From: Oppiella nova
Lineage: Eukaryota; Arthropoda; Arachnida; Sarcoptiformes; Oppiidae
Direction of reading: 5' to 3'
Length of the DNA: 27,186 bases
Assembly: GCA_905397405.1 (NCBI GenBank)
Contig: CAJPVJ010000367.1
Coordinates: forward strand, 1-27,186
In this document: in pieces, positions 1-10,187 of the stretch
How the letters are laid out: every line of letters starts with the position of its first letter
Position numbering within the stretch: position 1 is the stretch's first letter
Position numbers and translations under genes: made by a program
The notes under the pieces: model-generated
The model's input: only the letters and a program-made list of their open reading frames with translations
What the model was told of the DNA's origin: nothing
Databases searched by the model: none

Positions 1-1069
1 GATAGGGACAGAAGGGATACGGGTGTGGCGGTGGGCACCGGTATGATCGACATGAATGAAGTCATACGCAATGGTGAGGCGCTCAGTAGCCAAGGCTTTC
101 GTATGGTTTCCCCACATTTCGTGACCAAACTGTTGGTGAATATGCCGGCCGGACATATCAGTATCAAACACGGCCTCCAGGGGCCCAACCATTCCGTGTC
201 GACCGCCTGCACCACTGGCGTCCACTCCATCGGCGATGCCTTCAATTTCATCCAAAGAGGCGCCGCCAATGTGATGGTGTGCGGGGGCACTGAGTCCGTC
301 ATCAGTCCGCTATCGGTGGCCGCCTTCGCCAGAATCCGGGCGTTGTGTACGAAATACAACGACAACCCAACCCAAGCCTCCCGTCCCTTCGACGCCAAAC
401 GATGCGGTTTTGTGATGGGAGAGGGCTGTGGACTCGTTGTGCTCGAAGAACTCAATCACGCGCTCAACAGAAAGGCTAACATTTATGCGGAAATCCTCGG
501 TTACGGACTGTCGGGTAAGCAATGGTTTCTTCATTTCCTTTAGAAGTTTAACCATTTATTTGCACTCAAATTAGTATAAAAATACAAAAATATAAATATG
601 TTGTCAACTAATAGGCGACGCGAATCATATGACAGCGCCGGGTGAGGACGGGAGGGGAGCGGTTGAGTGTATGCGGGCGTCGGTAGACGACGCGCACATA
701 CGTCTGGAGGACATAACGCACATCAATAGTCACGCGACGTCCACACCATTGGGCGATAAAATTGAATTGAAAGCCATTAGACAGCTATTTGGCGATCACT
801 CCAAGAATATTCTCATCACTAGTACTAAGGGCTCGACTGGACATCTGTTAGGCGCTGCGGGAAGTGTTGAGTCGATATTCACAATACTCTCGTGTTATCA
901 CTCATTAGTTCCGCCGACAATCAATTTAGAAGAACCTATAGATAATGAGTTGCAAATAGTGGCAAATGTGGCGCAAAAATGGCGGCCGAAGAGACGAATT
1001 GCGATCACAAACTCGTTTGGTTTCGGCGGAACTAATGCATCGCTCGTTATCTCAAACTTTATCCTTTGA
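1..1069 (+). CDS. OXSM: Mitochondrial 3-oxoacyl-[ACP] synthase (beta-ketoacyl synthase), 3' part
   Basis: Condensing enzyme of mitochondrial type II fatty-acid synthesis, extending acyl-ACP with malonyl-ACP in the matrix; this pathway supplies octanoyl-ACP for lipoate. The frame is open from base 1, so the 5' end (targeting peptide and roughly the first 130 residues) lies outside the window. Exons 1-514 and 615-1069 are joined by a 100-bp phase-1 intron (GTAAGC...AATAG); 322 residues are visible. The thiolase-fold Cys-His-His triad and its lysine are all present: Cys in VSTACTTG (codon 208-210), His in NSHATSTPLGD (731-733), Lys and His in STKGSTGHLLGAAG (827-829 and 842-844). The C-terminal NSFGFGGTNASL glycine loop is intact. 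Similarity to human OXSM, from memory, runs through the whole visible part (e.g. EILGYGLSGDANHMTAP). Exon GC is far above the surroundings. The gene converges on GLOD4 and its last 18 coding bases overlap that gene's last exon. Cytosolic FAS has a related domain, but this stand-alone layout and the best remembered match favour OXSM. Confidence 0.96.
515..614 (+). other. OXSM intron, with an antisense poly(A)-signal candidate
   Basis: 100-bp phase-1 intron with donor GTAAGC and acceptor AACTAATAG. Splicing joins LGYGLSG to DANHMTAP, restoring the conserved family sequence, so the boundaries are firm. On the minus strand the intron carries AATAAA (plus-strand TTTATT at 555-560). It is the first canonical signal I find downstream of the GLOD4 stop, so GLOD4 transcripts could run antisense through all of OXSM exon 2; that is inference. 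Confidence 0.9.
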
Positions 1070-2098
1070 GAGACCCTTCGATTGGAACCACTGGTCGCTC
1101 TTGTCTTCAGACATAGCCTTCAATTTAAGTTAAAGTTTGCGTTTTAGATGTTTTAAAATTAAGTTATCCTTAGATTCAATAAAAATAAATTATTTATCAA
1201 TACTTTGTTGAGCGCTTTGTCTGCCTCGGGATCTATTAGTGACAACTGTCTGAAGGCGACGTCACCAACGAAACAGATCTCGTGTCCGTCCGGGTCTGCG
1301 AGGATCACCACCTGAACGGTCGTCTTCCCCGGTGTGTCTAAACTGACTAAAGGCGTCAAAATAGTCTGCTTCTCGTCTTTAACCCGCGACTCAATGGCTG
1401 CCAATTGATCTTCAGGACAACTGAAGGCAATCCTTCCGAAGGCCTTCTCGTGTCTCACTTTGTCTTTGATATCAATGAACTCGAGTTTGCATTCATTCTC
1501 ATTGAACCCCAGAAGGGCTGACCTATCATTTGACTCAAATATCTTCATATCTAGCAAACGGTTCCAATAGTCTATCGATAGGTTCAGTGAAGAGCTCGAC
1601 AGTGAGACCCGTGTTATCCTATCGGTTGTGTTATCACTGTTTGAATCATTTATAATGAATTTGTATCCATCGGGCGATAAGACACTAATGACTCCATTAT
1701 TATCATTGAAATCATATTTAGTAGTCTTAATGTGGTTGAGAAGGGTCTTGGATTCGATGGTAATGGCGCTCAAGTCGTTTCCCAATTGGTATTCATTGAT
1801 ACCGTAATTATAAGTCAACTCTAAGACAAAGTGATGGTCTTCAGGGCCGTAACCAATCATAGTCTTAGACCAGTGGCCATCGTATGGACCATTGCATGAG
1901 GCCTTACACCCATCGACGAACTCTTCGTGTCTTAAGACCTAATCATTGATTCAAATATCAAATGAATGTAATTGTTATCAAACAAGTCATCAATTAATGG
2001 ATCCATACCTTCATCCGTAAGACATCCCGAAAGAACTCAATACTCTTGAATCGGTCGCCGATTTTGAGGACAAAATGAAGAGCTCTTCTCGAAGACAT
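1052..2098 (-). CDS. GLOD4: Glyoxalase domain-containing protein 4, complete, three exons
   Basis: Member of the vicinal-oxygen-chelate (glyoxalase I/dioxygenase) superfamily; human GLOD4 is a mitochondria-associated protein with no settled substrate. On the minus strand, exon 1 is 2098-2009 (ATG to RMK), exon 2 is 1938-1204, exon 3 is 1117-1052; the introns are 70 and 86 bp, both phase 0. The product is 296 residues, close to the human 298-residue form. The N-terminus [17 protein letters not shown] matches human ARRALHFVFKVGNRF. The first VOC module covers about residues 5-130, including [19 protein letters not shown] and ELTYNYG. The second begins near [10 protein letters not shown] and includes [13 protein letters not shown] (about 197) and [15 protein letters not shown] (about 242-256). 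Exon 3 encodes the conserved tail with [13 protein letters not shown], matching human ADKSDEWFAKHN. Reading on past the exon-2 donor instead gives an unrelated tail with a stop at 1159-1161. The start is the first ATG, with no upstream in-frame extension needed. Comparisons with human are from memory. Confidence 0.95.
1178..1189 (+). terminator. OXSM polyadenylation signals
   Basis: Two overlapping-range AATAAA hexamers at 1178-1183 and 1184-1189, about 110 bases after the OXSM stop. They lie inside the second intron of the opposing GLOD4 gene, so OXSM mRNA must run antisense across GLOD4 exon 3. No other AATAAA occurs between the stop and this point. Confidence 0.7.
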
Positions 2099-2240
2099 GA
2101 CTTGCAATCACCGTTTGGATCAATTGGTCAATGAAAGAGTTGCTACAAATTTATCAAATAAGCGATGCCTTGCACTACCAGTGCAGGGAGTGCAGCTTGA
2201 TATAGGTGTCGCTCTACCCACGTGAGAGTCACGTGACATC
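2099..2240 (-). promoter_or_regulatory. GLOD4 proximal promoter with paired E-boxes and a TGCACT hairpin
   Basis: Immediately upstream of the GLOD4 ATG. CACGTG occurs at 2219-2224 and 2230-2235, starts 11 bp apart, about one helical turn. The second lies in the perfect palindrome GTCACGTGAC (2228-2237), the consensus for MiT/TFE (CLEAR) and USF/Max-type bHLH-zip factors. Closer to the gene, TGCACT (2171-2176) is followed by AGTGCA at 2180-2185 and again at 2189-2194, making an inverted and a direct repeat. Factor identity is inference; the motifs are seen directly. Confidence 0.55.
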
Positions 2241-2601
2241 ACATTCATTGTAGTACCAAGCTGATTTTCATTATCATCTAATTTATTTTATTAATTAGTT
2301 GTTACTGTACAAGTATTTTGTAATTAATATACAATAAAAATATTTGTTAAGTATTTGTTTGTAAATAGCGTTTACAGTTGAGCACCATTTGCTGAATGGC
2401 AATCATTTCAAGTATACCTGTAGTTAAATAGTTAACTGGTTTTTAGCCCTAAATCCCATATAAAATATTATAATATATTTTTATATTATATTTAGTTTAT
2501 ATTATTATTATATTATAAACTGAACGTATAGTTCATTTTAAAGTGACTTTTGCTTCAATACAGCATTTCGTTGATTAAATCCAATGAATGACTCATTCGG
2601 T

Positions 2602-2620
2602 GTAATATAACTTATATTAC
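2602..2620. repeat. 19-bp perfect inverted repeat, one-base centre
   Basis: Arms GTAATATAA and TTATATTAC around a central C. Very AT-rich, so a chance origin is possible alone, but it belongs to a local cluster. Confidence 0.9.
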
Positions 2621-2766
2621 TGTATATAAGCACTGATTAGTGGAAATGTATTTCATGTTTGAGGCTCTCGTTTGGATTGTGACCCAATCCTTGCCAAACA
2701 AATCAATGTTTTTACATTCATTTGTTATGCACTTCACTATTGAGAGCACAGGTAGGCGTTTGGGAT

Positions 2767-2781
2767 GAGCACCCGGTGCTC
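2767..2781. repeat. 15-bp GC-rich inverted repeat, one-base centre
   Basis: Arms GAGCACC and GGTGCTC around a central C. Its GC content stands out in AT-rich flanks. It could be a dimeric factor site; no factor is assigned. Confidence 0.85.
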
Positions 2782-3412
2782 GAGGAATGACACATCGATT
2801 GGATACAGATTTGAAGACCTTTTCAATACAATTTTAAACTTTATTTTCAGTTAATTCATGAATTGTGTTGACATTAACTGCATATTAGAGTAAAAGTGTT
2901 TTATATTTAGTAACAAACATATTCTGTTAATTAATTGTAACATAAGATTGAGTTCATTAATTTAGTTTTTGTTTTATTTCTCGCAAGTAGTTTATGAAAG
3001 CTTATAATTATTTAGTCTGTTGTATGGGTTAATTGTTTTCGTAAAAAAGTTTTTGTTTGGTGAAGCAATTTGTCAGAACCGGGGGTGGGATTCGTGTGAA
3101 GCCTTCAATACGTGAGATATTTTGTAATTAATCATCAATTTTGATGAGAATTTATGCGAAATATTTGAGAACTAAATAAATATAATTACTGAACAAAGTT
3201 TTGAAAACTTTTTTCCACACATATTCGTACAATTTTATTAAATGATAATATTGTGGATATAGTTCGCGAATCAATGTTATAGTCATTTATAATGAAATGT
3301 CATTTTTTATATAAGTCTAACAGTAAGTTGCCCTTAGATTTACAAAAAAGTTTGTCCTCTAAACCGAGTTTACTGTAACTGAGGGCACCGGTAGTTTGGG
3401 AAGCAGTACTAC

Positions 3413-3435
3413 ACTCTATGTCATAGAGTCTATGA
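3413..3435. repeat. Overlapping inverted repeats
   Basis: ACTCTATG-T-CATAGAGT (3413-3429) shares its right arm with TCATAGA-G-TCTATGA (3421-3435), so three alternating arms can form either of two mutually exclusive hairpins. Confidence 0.85.
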
Positions 3436-3731
3436 TATATGATAAAAAATCAAGTTGTAGACATCAATGATATATAAAATGAGAATTTTTTAAAAAGAGA
3501 TTAAAAATATTTCAATTAAAATATTCACAAATTCTTGAATAAATTACTGCATATTATGTAGGGTTTGATTCAAATATTGATTGATTGGATAATAATATTT
3601 AATTTTTGATAAAATAATTTTCAAATGAAATTGATTTCTAAATATAGGAAACGCATTGAGATTTTAATTATAGATTTATATAAAATAAAAATTAAAAAAT
3701 AATTTAAATTAAGTCTAAAATCAAACAATTT

Positions 3732-3750
3732 TACGAATAATTTATTCGTA
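3732..3750. repeat. 19-bp perfect inverted repeat, one-base centre
   Basis: Arms TACGAATAA and TTATTCGTA around a central T, about 160 bp upstream of the coiled-coil gene's ATG. Confidence 0.85.
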
Positions 3751-3910
3751 GAATAAGTTTAGCACTGATTTGTGGACAAAAATAAGGCATTAATTTTGTC
3801 ACGGAATATACGAATGTTTTCGAGATTTGTGTATCGATTCGGAGATTGTGTTGAAACGAGTAAACAATTAGTTGTCAATTGGTTCGCAATCACCGCTTAT
3901 TAAGGATAAT

Positions 3911-4884
3911 ATGTCTCAAGACTTAGCCAGAGGTGACTCCAATCAGGTGAAGACATCCATCACTGATCTCAGACACCACAAGAAGGCGTTGACCCAAGAG
4001 TTGAACCAAATTGTGGACAAAAGCCGTGATTTGCAGCGAAGACTCGATGAGAGACGGCTCAAGACATCGCAGTTGATGGACACCAGCCATTCTTTGGACC
4101 AACTCTTGTATTCGCTGAAGAGTGAGTCCAAGACGTTGGAGGACAGGACGACACGACTCGAGACAGAGATCGCCGAAAGTCGTGATTGTGTCCAACGATT
4201 GAAACAACAACTCATTGACAAACGAGTGGATCAGTCGATGGCTATGTATTGTCTTCAATGACCACTTCATTAGATCCCATTATTATTGATATTATCGTCT
4301 CTTTCTTGCCGTTCAGAGATCACATGAACTCAGAAGTGGACCAATTGTGTCGACTCTTCACTAATTTGACTAAAATTAACGTAATATTGGTTTTGAATGT
4401 TGTGTTGATTTGTGATTTAATATTGCATTTAATTTGTGTTTGCTTTGAATGAATGGTTAGATTGAGAGACATCTGAGCGGTGATCATAAGAAGACAATGA
4501 ATGCCAGTATTGATCCCAAATTGGCTGCAATGGACGCATATCTGAACCAAACTCGTAACAAACGGGATATGAGTTTGTATTCAATGGTTAAAGTAATCTT
4601 CAATTGATTGATAAGTTTTGTTGAATTTCTTGTTGAAGTGATGCAAGAGTTGTCTAATCTTTTGATGGATTCAAGTGTTGGAAAAGAGACTCAAATGAGT
4701 GACGAAAGCGATGGCAATGACAGTGACTGGCCTATTGAGCATCGGTTCCTCTCACTGTAAATGATTTATAAAACAATGATTTTTAGAAAATATATTGATT
4801 TGTGAATTGCTTTTCAGCCAAATCTTCAGAGACGAGAACCGAGTGCTTAGCGAACGCATCCAATTCCTCAAGACATTGGACTAA
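3911..4884 (+). CDS. Coiled-coil protein of unknown family, five exons
   Basis: Exons 3911-4245, 4317-4380, 4461-4572, 4639-4756 and 4818-4884 join into a 231-residue protein. The introns are 71, 80, 66 and 61 bp, phases 2, 0, 1 and 2, all GT-AG (donors GTATTG, GTAATA, GTTTGT, GTAAAT; acceptors include GCCGTTCAG and CTTTTCAG). Residues about 17-130 form a long charged heptad coiled coil (e.g. LTQELNQIVDKSRDLQRRLD, LKSESKTLEDRTTRLETEIA). A linker follows with an acidic patch DESDGNDSD (192-200), then a short second helix, FRDENRVLSERIQFLKTLD, at the C-terminus. No signal peptide or membrane segment. The ATG at 3911 is the first; the frame stays open upstream without another ATG. Small coiled-coil proteins of kinetochore, centrosome or vesicle-tether complexes look like this, but I recognise no family and assign no function. 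The exon-3 donor GTTTGT is the least certain junction; AAA-GTAATC and ATG-GTTAAA both lead to a stop at once with the same acceptor. Confidence 0.82.
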
Positions 4885-7872
4885 GACTTTCGTTCATTCA
4901 TTCAATTTATCTTAAATTCAGTCAATTATTTCACATTTATTATAATCAAATTGTTTCAAATGATTTCATTCGCAAAATAAGTTTTCAATAGTTTTTGTAA
5001 TTTTAAAAACCAATGGTTTTCATATCTTTTTTTTTATAAATTGTCGTAATTATCTTAATTTTTCACTTCTCAAAACATTTGAATTTTGGAATTTTTGAAT
5101 TAAATTAATAAATTCTTACAAGATTAAAACAAATTTAATAATAAATTCTTGCTATTTATGCCGTAATTGCAAGCACTGTACGAAAAAAAGTGTTACCGGT
5201 ACTGTATAATTATTTCATTAATTTTCAAAACTATTCATGTTGTTTTTATTTGGTTTAACTATTAATTAGAATTAAATTTTTAAGTTTAATGTTAAAAATT
5301 AGAATTTAAATATATTTTTAAACATAACTAGAATTTGGAATGAATTAACGTAATCAACTCAAACATTATAATGATTAATTTTATATGCAATGTTATTAAA
5401 ATTTTGATTTTTCCCAAATTTATTTTGACAGACTTTTAATGACTTTCAATATTAAATGTTAATACACTGATAGGAAATGAGTGTAATTATAGCGAAATTG
5501 ACGCTTAATTGTTGTGGACATTGAATGGCATATTCCTGTAGTATTACTGTAATTGCAATCTATTTCTGAATCAAACCAATCATTCACTCAATCGATAATA
5601 GGTCTGCAAATCAATCGATTTAATTGTAGATTAAAAGCAATTTTTGCTATAATTACTAAAACAATAATCCAAATATTTTTCTTATTTCTCATATTTTTGC
5701 TGTCAATTTAATGCATAATTCAAATGCAGACCTATTTATAGACAAAACCAATACTTAGTGATAATCACTAATCAAACGAAAACTTTCTGTGGTTTTCAAT
5801 GTTAATGACAACTGAAGAGATTGAGACTTGACTTCACTTGACTTATAAAAAAAGTTAATTTATTTGTTTTGCTTTTACTCCTGTATTCCCAATGCATTGA
5901 ATTACAATTAAATTTTGAAAGGCTTTCAATTGAATAAATACATTGATTTATTGCAATATAATTATAAGACTATCAACAAAATTATAACATCTGAACAAAT
6001 AAATAAATAAACAGTTTTTGCTTAAACTCTCAACCGTTTAATTCATAACCATTTGATTGATCAGAATATTTATCTTATAGTAATGTTATTCTGAATCTGA
6101 TTTACAAATATATAATTATTTGTTTAGTATTAGCTTTTTTTGAATTGTAATAAAAATATAATAAATTTGTAAGAATACGAATAAATCTATGGTTTAAAAA
6201 GCAAATTGTTTAAAAGAGGAAAATAAAATCAAGTTTTGACCATAAAATAAATAAAAGATGTGTTTGAATAAATTAATTACCATTTGTGTTAACATTAATC
6301 GTACAGAAAAGTAGTTAAGAAATGTTTAACATTAGTTTTAGTGATGAGTTTTTTCTCTCAATGTTTTTATATTTGCGGTGAAAAAAGTTTTCAAAACCAA
6401 ACTCTGAACCCAATTCTGAGCCGTAAAAGAAAACTCATTAGAATTCAAATGAGTTTTTAAACTATTCATTAAAAGTCGTGTTTTCATTGCATTTATATTT
6501 TTCTTATATGCGATACAACGAGATGTTAAAGAAAAAGACTTTATTTTGTCTGCAATTTTCTCCAATACTTTGTGTTGTATTTGACGGCAATTCTGTTGAA
6601 CAGGTATTTCAAAGAATTTAATTAGAATTTAATAACGACTTGACATTACATTACATATTATATTATGCATTCGTTTAATTAGGTTTGAAGGTTAGTATGT
6701 ATTGATTGACGCATTCATTGCTATTAATAAATCTTACGATCAATTATATCATTGAAAAGCTTATACAAGCGAAAAGGGAATTATAAATATTTTGCTTTAA
6801 TTTGTATCTAATTTATTCATATATCGATTGACTACGAGTCCAATAGTTTATTGATTTATTGCAGCTCTAAGTCACACACGAATTGTCGCAATTAATTCTC
6901 GCTTTAGTTTTCTCAACCATTCAATGAACAGAAAACCAAAAAGAAATCTTATTAATTAGCGATAAAAATATTTTTTCTCACAAATATTTATCAGTAATTA
7001 AGCGATGAATATATTTTCAACAGCTTATGAGTCAAAAAGGTATTTCTGTGTCCAATGAATGAGCTTTTGAGACTATTTTTACTTATTGAGATATAAATGA
7101 ATGATTTATTTGATTTCATTGAGTGTTTTGATGCTATCTCTCACTATCGGATAGCATATGAAATGATTATGAGTTTTACTACAAATAACTTCAGTCTCTT
7201 TTTTTGGTGTAATAAAAAGTTTTGAAAGTAATGTTTGTTTTGCTTTTATTTTCTCTCAGACTTATTGAAAATAAATATTTTTCTTTAATTCGCAGAAACT
7301 ATTTAAAGCTATTTTGATTGGGAGTCAAAATAAGTGTAAACAAAGCTATTCTAACGTTGAATGAGAACACATTCAGACATATCTATCAAAAGAAGTGAAT
7401 CCAACGATAATCTGTTTGCAAAAACATAAAACGACAACTTTTTTTGCTTATATTATCAGCAGATATGAGTAATAAAAATAAAAGTCTAGTGAAAACAATC
7501 GGAAAGGTCTATATGATTGGCATCGGCTTAACGGTCAATGACTTAACAGTTATTCTAAAATTAATTCATTCAGTGATGAGATAACGAAACAAAAATAAGA
7601 ATCAAATCCAAAACACATCATAATATAAATGCATTTCATTTCCACTCACACTTAGAAATCGCTTTAAAAAATTTGATTTTAAATAAATTCAAATCAATTT
7701 CCAAAATGCAAACTAATTTAAATGATTGATTAGGGACTACAACTCTGGGTTATTCAGTAGTTTTTTTTGTGTGGCGACAAAAATACAATCATATGTTTGG
7801 CATAACATACATAACTGTACCAACAATTCGTGGGATTTCTAAATTTGCAACAAAACATACCCCACTTCCCCC

Positions 7873-7875
<3 letters not shown>
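4885..7875. other. AT-rich gene-poor region
   Basis: About 3 kb, with no coding region I can support: the open frames are short, AT-driven and lack splice context or recognisable motifs. The first part holds the 3' UTR of the coiled-coil gene; an AATAAA near 5108 is a possible signal. No transposon ends, tRNA or structured RNA recognised. Confidence 0.6.

Positions 7876-7903
<28 letters not shown>
7876..7903. repeat. (TC)n microsatellite
   Basis: 28 bases of uninterrupted TC, directly followed by GCAG, so it also reads as an ideal polypyrimidine tract and splice acceptor on the plus strand. Confidence 0.97.
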
Positions 7904-7906
<3 letters not shown>

Positions 7907-7907
7907 G

Positions 7908-7994
7908 TCAAAACCCCCTATCGAGTGATGACATTAAAGAGAATTTGTATTTTTTCAATTGAAAAACATTTTGAACCCAATTTTGTATTTACAT
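7908..7994 (+). other. Candidate isolated exon, unassigned
   Basis: An 87-base open segment flanked by (TC)n-GCAG on the left and the strong donor T|GTAAGTG on the right. It reads KTPYRVMTLKR... through FEPNFVF in the frame left open by phase-1 junctions at both ends, so it could be skipped without a frame shift. No homology recognised and no partner exon nearby. It may be chance. Confidence 0.15.
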
Positions 7995-10141
7995 GTAAGT
8001 GAAGGCCTGTTAAGAATTGGTGGCATTTCAGGCACTGATCATAATTTATGTCTTTTTATTTATTTTACGCTTTTTATTATTATTTTTGTGTTATAAATAA
8101 AAATTAGTTTAGTTTACAAATAAGTTTTATGCAATCATTTTATATATAATTAATATCAAACATAAGTTTAGCTTATGATATAATAAGGAGTTTATATTCA
8201 TATAAGCATTAGATGAATACTGTCTTAAAATATAATTATTATTTGAATCAAAATAAATTGAAATAATTAATTGAGAACTGATTTTTATGATAACATTCTG
8301 CACTAGTAATATAACTATGATATAAATGTATTTAAATTAAAATGCATTTATTTTTATACATTTCCTCAAATTAGAAATATTTTTTTATTAAGTAATTATG
8401 AGGTTTTGTAGTTTGAATTTTTACAACTTTTGGAAAATAATTTTATTCAATGAATTAAATTTTGAGATACATTTTGGAAAAGCATTGAATAATCGATTAG
8501 ATATACACCGGTATTATTAGTTGTAAATAATGATAAATTAGGACTAATTATTCGTTTTTGTGTATAAACTATAGTTTCATTCAAAGCCTAATTTTATCTT
8601 AATTTTTGCGATGGGTTTGACTTAAAAATAAATTATTTTATTATTATATAAACTTTTACTGCAGTAATTTAATCCCACATTAATAGGCATTTCTTAAAAT
8701 AAAAAAATAAGACAACTTTTCTTATTTATAATAAATGGGACTTTAGTTTTAAATCATAATAAAAAAGTATTATTGGAGAAAAATAACTTTCGTTGAATTA
8801 AAAATAAGATTTTTAATATGAAATAAAAATCTTTTTTTGAAACAATTTATTAATATTTATATTTGAAAGGGAGATAAGGGATCAAATGTTTTGGATTTAC
8901 ATTCAGGTGTTTACTTCACTTTCATAGGAGCGTCTCATTAAATGCAATGGATTTATGTTATTTAGCAAATGGTTTCACTTTTGGTGTGTTTTTCAAATTG
9001 AATTCAAATAAAAGTTTTACGACTTTTTATGGGTTTTATTCAACGGAAGGTTGGAAACCGAAACTCATTAAAATAACAAAACTTTACTTTCAATTAATAA
9101 AATGCTGTAAATTATGCAAAACGGACATAATTTTTTGTAAAATAAAATATTTATTTAAAATAAATTGGGATTTTATTTCAAAAATGAATATATTTTGAGT
9201 TCAAACGAGTTATTATAAGCGAGTTGTTATATTTAATATTATTTATTGGTTTATAAAGTTAAATATAACGATATATTTCGTTTTTAAAATAACGAACTAA
9301 TAAATTAAAAATTGTTGTCTTTTTAAGAAATGTTTCCGAAATTTATTATTTAAAAATATTAGTGTATAAAGAAATAAATGTTATATTATTAGCTATTAAA
9401 TAGAGTATCGGTGCTGATGTAGAACCGGAATGATTGCCTCTCCTATATTGCAAATGTGAATATATTTGGCATTTATTTCTTAATACTCAGCTGTAATTCA
9501 ATGAAAGTTTATTTTGAGCTCTTCTTTGGCAAAAAAGGCGTTTTTAATAATAATTTAAGCGATTTATTGTTAAAAACATTTCCATTCATTATTCAAATGA
9601 ATTATTTAACTATTCTTTTATAAGTCTTTATTCAATTAAAACTCTTACAAAAAGTTGTACTCACTTTTTGTGAATAGTATGCACTGAATGCTAGTTTGTA
9701 ACTCTTACACAATAAATTATAGTTATATACTTTACTATTATTTTTATTTTTACCCCAAAAGGGATGTTAAAGAGGAAAGAGAAAAACAAAATTATAATAA
9801 AATAATACTTTCATTAAATATAGTCATTATTCTCGCTAATGAACTCAAATGTGTATAAATTTTAAGTTAATCGCAATTTAAAATTTATACAACAAAAACA
9901 AGTAAATTATGTGTATTTTCTTAGGTTTACACTAACAATCGGTTTTGTTTTTATACAATTTATTCATCATTTTTCTCAAATATAGTATAAGTTAATATCA
10001 TAAGTTATGCCTCTATTCATAATATAAAATATCAATAGCCAACAGCTAATAAGTTAATTAAATTTATAATAAAAGACAACAATAATAAAAATCTTATATG
10101 TTTTTCGTGTAGTATTATCTTATTCGACAGGCAATGAATTC

Positions 10142-10187
<46 letters not shown>

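Larger units (their letters stand above)
2241..3870. other. Intergenic region between GLOD4 and the coiled-coil gene
   Basis: About 1.6 kb of AT-rich sequence between two divergently transcribed genes, with no credible coding frame. It holds a cluster of perfect inverted repeats with a single central base: 2602-2620 (9-base arms), 2767-2781 (7, GC-rich), 3413-3429 (8, overlapped by a second at 3421-3435), and 3732-3750 (9). The promoter of the coiled-coil gene presumably lies near 3.8 kb, but I see no clear core element. Confidence 0.6.

Noticed and set aside
310-555. Minus-strand frame opposite OXSM exon 1
   Set aside because: Shadow of a GC-rich conserved exon; no family match.
1159-1203. 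C-terminal end of GLOD4 as read straight through to the stop at 1159
   Set aside because: The residues after DKALNK do not match the family; they are intron sequence, and the true tail is encoded at 1052-1117.
3923-4270. Minus-strand frames opposite the coiled-coil gene's first exon
   Set aside because: Shadows of the plus-strand gene, which has coherent splice sites and heptad pattern.
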